21,819 bases of DNA from a virus. The position numbers were made by a program, and so were the translations under genes. Shown here piece by piece: positions 20,386 to 21,819 of the stretch (position 1 is its first letter; each line of letters begins with the position of its first letter). Location: IMG/VR virus record IMGVR_UViG_3300019487_000107, positions 1 to 21,819 of that record; one strand, 5' to 3'. The notes beneath the pieces are model-generated. The model had not been told where the DNA came from and did no database searches. It worked only from the letters and a program-made list of their open reading frames with translations.

Positions 20386-20642
20386 GCCAGATGCTCCGTC
20401 ATCGGATAGGCCCTCTTGACGCTTTCATATGACGTGGCCTTATAAGCGACGATCCCGTCAACGATATCAGCGCCCGACATGCCACGCAGGCGTGCGAGCC
20501 CAGATTCCGTATCCAATCCAGCGTCAGTGAGGATGCCGACGAGTGCATCTATCAACTCATCTGCGCGGTTGGCGTCTCGAGCGCAGATCATGAGTTTCCA
20601 TATGGCGTCCGCCTTGCCTGGTTTCCACTGCTTAAACCTCAT
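20382..20642 (-). CDS. Hypothetical protein, 86 residues
   Basis: Starts at the ATG at 20642 (ATGA overlap with the upstream glycosyltransferase stop), stop coupled to the methyltransferase start. A start 21 bases earlier is possible but not coupled. Sequence begins 'MRFKQWKPGKADAIWKLMIC' and continues 'RADELIDALVGILTDAGLD' and 'GADIVDGIVAYKATSYESV'; helical, soluble, no recognised motif. It is part of the chain of overlapping genes and is probably translated for that reason. Confidence 0.6.
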   Translation of the reverse strand: MRFKQWKPGKADAIWKLMICARDANRADELIDALVGILTDAGLDTESGLARLRGMSGADIVDGIVAYKATSYESVKRAYPMTEHLA

Positions 20643-21391
20643 CGCCAATACTCCTCGACCCACGGATGGTTTTTGCGAAACTCAGGTTGCGACGGGGACC
20701 TGTCGCCGGGCGTGAACACGATGCGTGCGTTCTCCGGCAGTTCGCTCTGCACGCCGTTGCCCATCTTGCCATTCATGAGACGGCCGGCTCCGTAGACCCC
20801 GTCGTTTTCCGTCCAGTGCGGGACGTCCCAGTCCCACCCGGCTTCGGGATAGGAGGCGTTGAGACGCTCGGATATCCAGCATTGTTCCGCTCCGCCGAAG
20901 CGGCGATTGAACCACGCTGGCGTTGTTTTTGGGTCGAAGTCCCGCCAAAGAAATTCCGTGGCTCCGACGACAAAATATTGCAGGCTGCCTTGTATGAACC
21001 CGCGTCGGCCGCCGACTTCGAAGTTCGGGTTTTTCCACCACACGGCAGGCTCATCGCGCGATGCGAGCGGTTTGAGATCGCCCGTCACGACGCAATCAAT
21101 GTCCATCAAGAGAACGCGGTCACCTTCTTTCGCGACGATGCCTGACTTATGCGTCGCAAGTTTGATGCAGCATGTCCCAGGCACATGAGCGCTCACATCG
21201 ATGGGTAGCGTTTCAAGGCCGGGAAATAAATCTGGGCGATGCGTGACGACGACACGCCTATGTGGGACAGAAAGATTGCGAGCAACCATCCTGTCCCACA
21301 AATAAACATCGTCTGGCGTCAATTGCACGGTGCGCTGAAGTCGGCGAGCTGGGTCTATCCAGTACCAGCAACAGACCGTAAGATCGGCCAT
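20639..21391 (-). CDS. GT-A fold glycosyltransferase, paralogue of the one at 18334-19056
   Basis: 250 residues from the ATG at 21391, with AGGATAGG immediately upstream; an upstream in-frame start (21475) would run through the leader repeats and is rejected. 'MVARNLSVPHRRVVVTHRPD' closely matches the same region of the second glycosyltransferase; 'VLLMDIDCVVTGDLKPL' (93-109) carries the DxD motif (Asp 97, Asp 99). 'VPGTC' (70-74) and 'CWISERL' are also shared. Cytoplasmic; no membrane segment. The two genes probably arose by duplication and then diverged, most of all in the acceptor-facing C-terminal third ('WDWDVPHWTENDGVYGAGR' against a different sequence in the other). Substrate not known. 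First gene of the coupled chain. Confidence 0.8.
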   Translation of the reverse strand: MADLTVCCWYWIDPARRLQRTVQLTPDDVYLWDRMVARNLSVPHRRVVVTHRPDLFPGLETLPIDVSAHVPGTCCIKLATHKSGIVAKEGDRVLLMDIDCVVTGDLKPLASRDEPAVWWKNPNFEVGGRRGFIQGSLQYFVVGATEFLWRDFDPKTTPAWFNRRFGGAEQCWISERLNASYPEAGWDWDVPHWTENDGVYGAGRLMNGKMGNGVQSELPENARIVFTPGDRSPSQPEFRKNHPWVEEYWR

Positions 21392-21567
21392 ACCTATCCT
21401 GCCTGCCTTACCTTGCCTGAACGCACCTGGACAGGACTTACCACGACGTGACCAGCCGTCCCCGCACGACCACACCTGACCTTGCCTGCCTTGCCGTTAC
21501 GGACCAAGACAACGCACGCCATGCCTGCCAAGCCCCACCTCGGCGGACCACATCAAGCCGCGACATT
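21392..21567 (-). repeat. Leader of the modification operon with short purine-rich repeats
   Basis: 176 bases without a gene between the SDR stop and the first glycosyltransferase. On the minus strand the motif GGCAGGCA occurs three times (21529-21522, 21490-21483, 21407-21400), and CAGGCAAGG recurs around 21480 and 21415. The last copy runs into the AGGATAGG ribosome-binding site. The motifs resemble repeated Shine-Dalgarno sequence and might form alternative ribosome or protein binding sites. No clear promoter or terminator is seen. Confidence 0.4.
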
Positions 21568-21819
21568 TCAACAGCCACCATTTAGGCGGATCACGTGGCC
21601 ACTTAAATAGCCCTGATCAATGTAAAGAACGAAGTGCGCAAGCCGCGCAACTTCAACCGCGGTTAGAAACCGTTTCTTGGGATGCGACTGTTTCCGGCGC
21701 TCCAGGTTTTCCAAATCGGTCCGCGCTTCCGTCATTCTCGTGTCTTCGATGATCGACGGCGCAATGCCGACGAGTTGCTGATACGGGCCTAATTTCCTAG
21801 TCTCGATGTATCTGTGAAG
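21568..21819 (-). CDS. Short-chain dehydrogenase/reductase, C-terminal fragment (partial)
   Basis: 83 residues from the right edge to the TGA at 21568-21570; the N-terminal Rossmann motif and catalytic Tyr-x-x-x-Lys lie outside the window. The visible part 'VGIAPSIIEDTRMTEA' is the usual post-catalytic loop (the Pro-containing 'aPg.v.T.m'), and 'HPKKRFLTAVEVARLAHFVL' with 'GYLSGHVIRLNGGC' is the standard C-terminal end of the classical SDR family, in which a Gly-Gly close to the C-terminus follows a strand of type 'G-x-x-I-x-v-dGG'. NAD(P)H-dependent oxidoreductase, possibly acting on a sugar or lipid precursor for the following glycosyltransferases. Substrate cannot be inferred. Confidence 0.75.
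   Translation of the reverse strand, partial: LHRYIETRKLGPYQQLVGIAPSIIEDTRMTEARTDLENLERRKQSHPKKRFLTAVEVARLAHFVLYIDQGYLSGHVIRLNGGC

Noticed and set aside
1-21819. tRNA genes, CRISPR arrays, insertion sequences, integrase or attachment sites
   Set aside because: None seen on reading both strands; the window gives no evidence for or against integration into a host chromosome.

Overview
The window is a virion-assembly and accessory segment of a tailed-phage genome, either a free phage or a prophage. Its tail tubular proteins A and B, Head-tail_con-type portal and T7-like ejection proteins point to a podovirus. GC is high (about 60-65% by eye). GC content and general gene style suggest an alphaproteobacterial host such as a Rhizobiales relative; this is inference and no host gene is present to prove it. 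Every gene but one is on the minus strand, so the module is transcribed from the right edge to the left edge.

Accessory block, transcribed first (21819 to about 17275): the C-terminal end of a short-chain dehydrogenase, a 176-base leader with short purine-rich repeats, a glycosyltransferase, a small unknown protein, a SAM-dependent methyltransferase, a small unknown protein, a small protein with a Tat-like signal, a second glycosyltransferase paralogous to the first, a P-loop kinase-like protein and a ParB/sulfiredoxin-like protein. From the first glycosyltransferase to the kinase, consecutive genes overlap by a few bases (ATGA, GTGA or TTGA), so they form one translationally coupled operon. 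It looks like a sugar or surface modification set, but the substrate cannot be read from sequence.

Packaging and head block (17294 to 8394): an HExxH metallopeptidase-like protein, P22 Gp3-type terminase small subunit, terminase large subunit, a small proline-rich protein, portal, two small proteins, scaffold-like protein, major capsid protein and a small capsid-associated protein, then a hairpin that looks like a terminator.

Tail and ejection block (8358 to 1): a small protein, tail tubular protein A, a 1319-residue tail tubular protein B carrying discoidin-like and LamG-like inserted domains, a GNAT-fold-like protein, a small internal virion protein and a large ejection protein that runs off the left edge.

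Two self-splicing elements interrupt essential genes. (1) The terminase large subunit holds a 324-residue intein exactly inside its Walker B motif. The endonuclease is not fused in frame. It is a separate HNH gene on the opposite strand, sitting between the N- and C-terminal splicing blocks, with its own plausible promoter, while the antisense frame stays open so that one full-length precursor can still be made. (2) The major capsid gene is split by a compact group I intron of about 300 bases, with recognisable P, Q, R and S core elements and no internal endonuclease. The antisense-endonuclease intein is the strongest candidate for an undescribed arrangement here.
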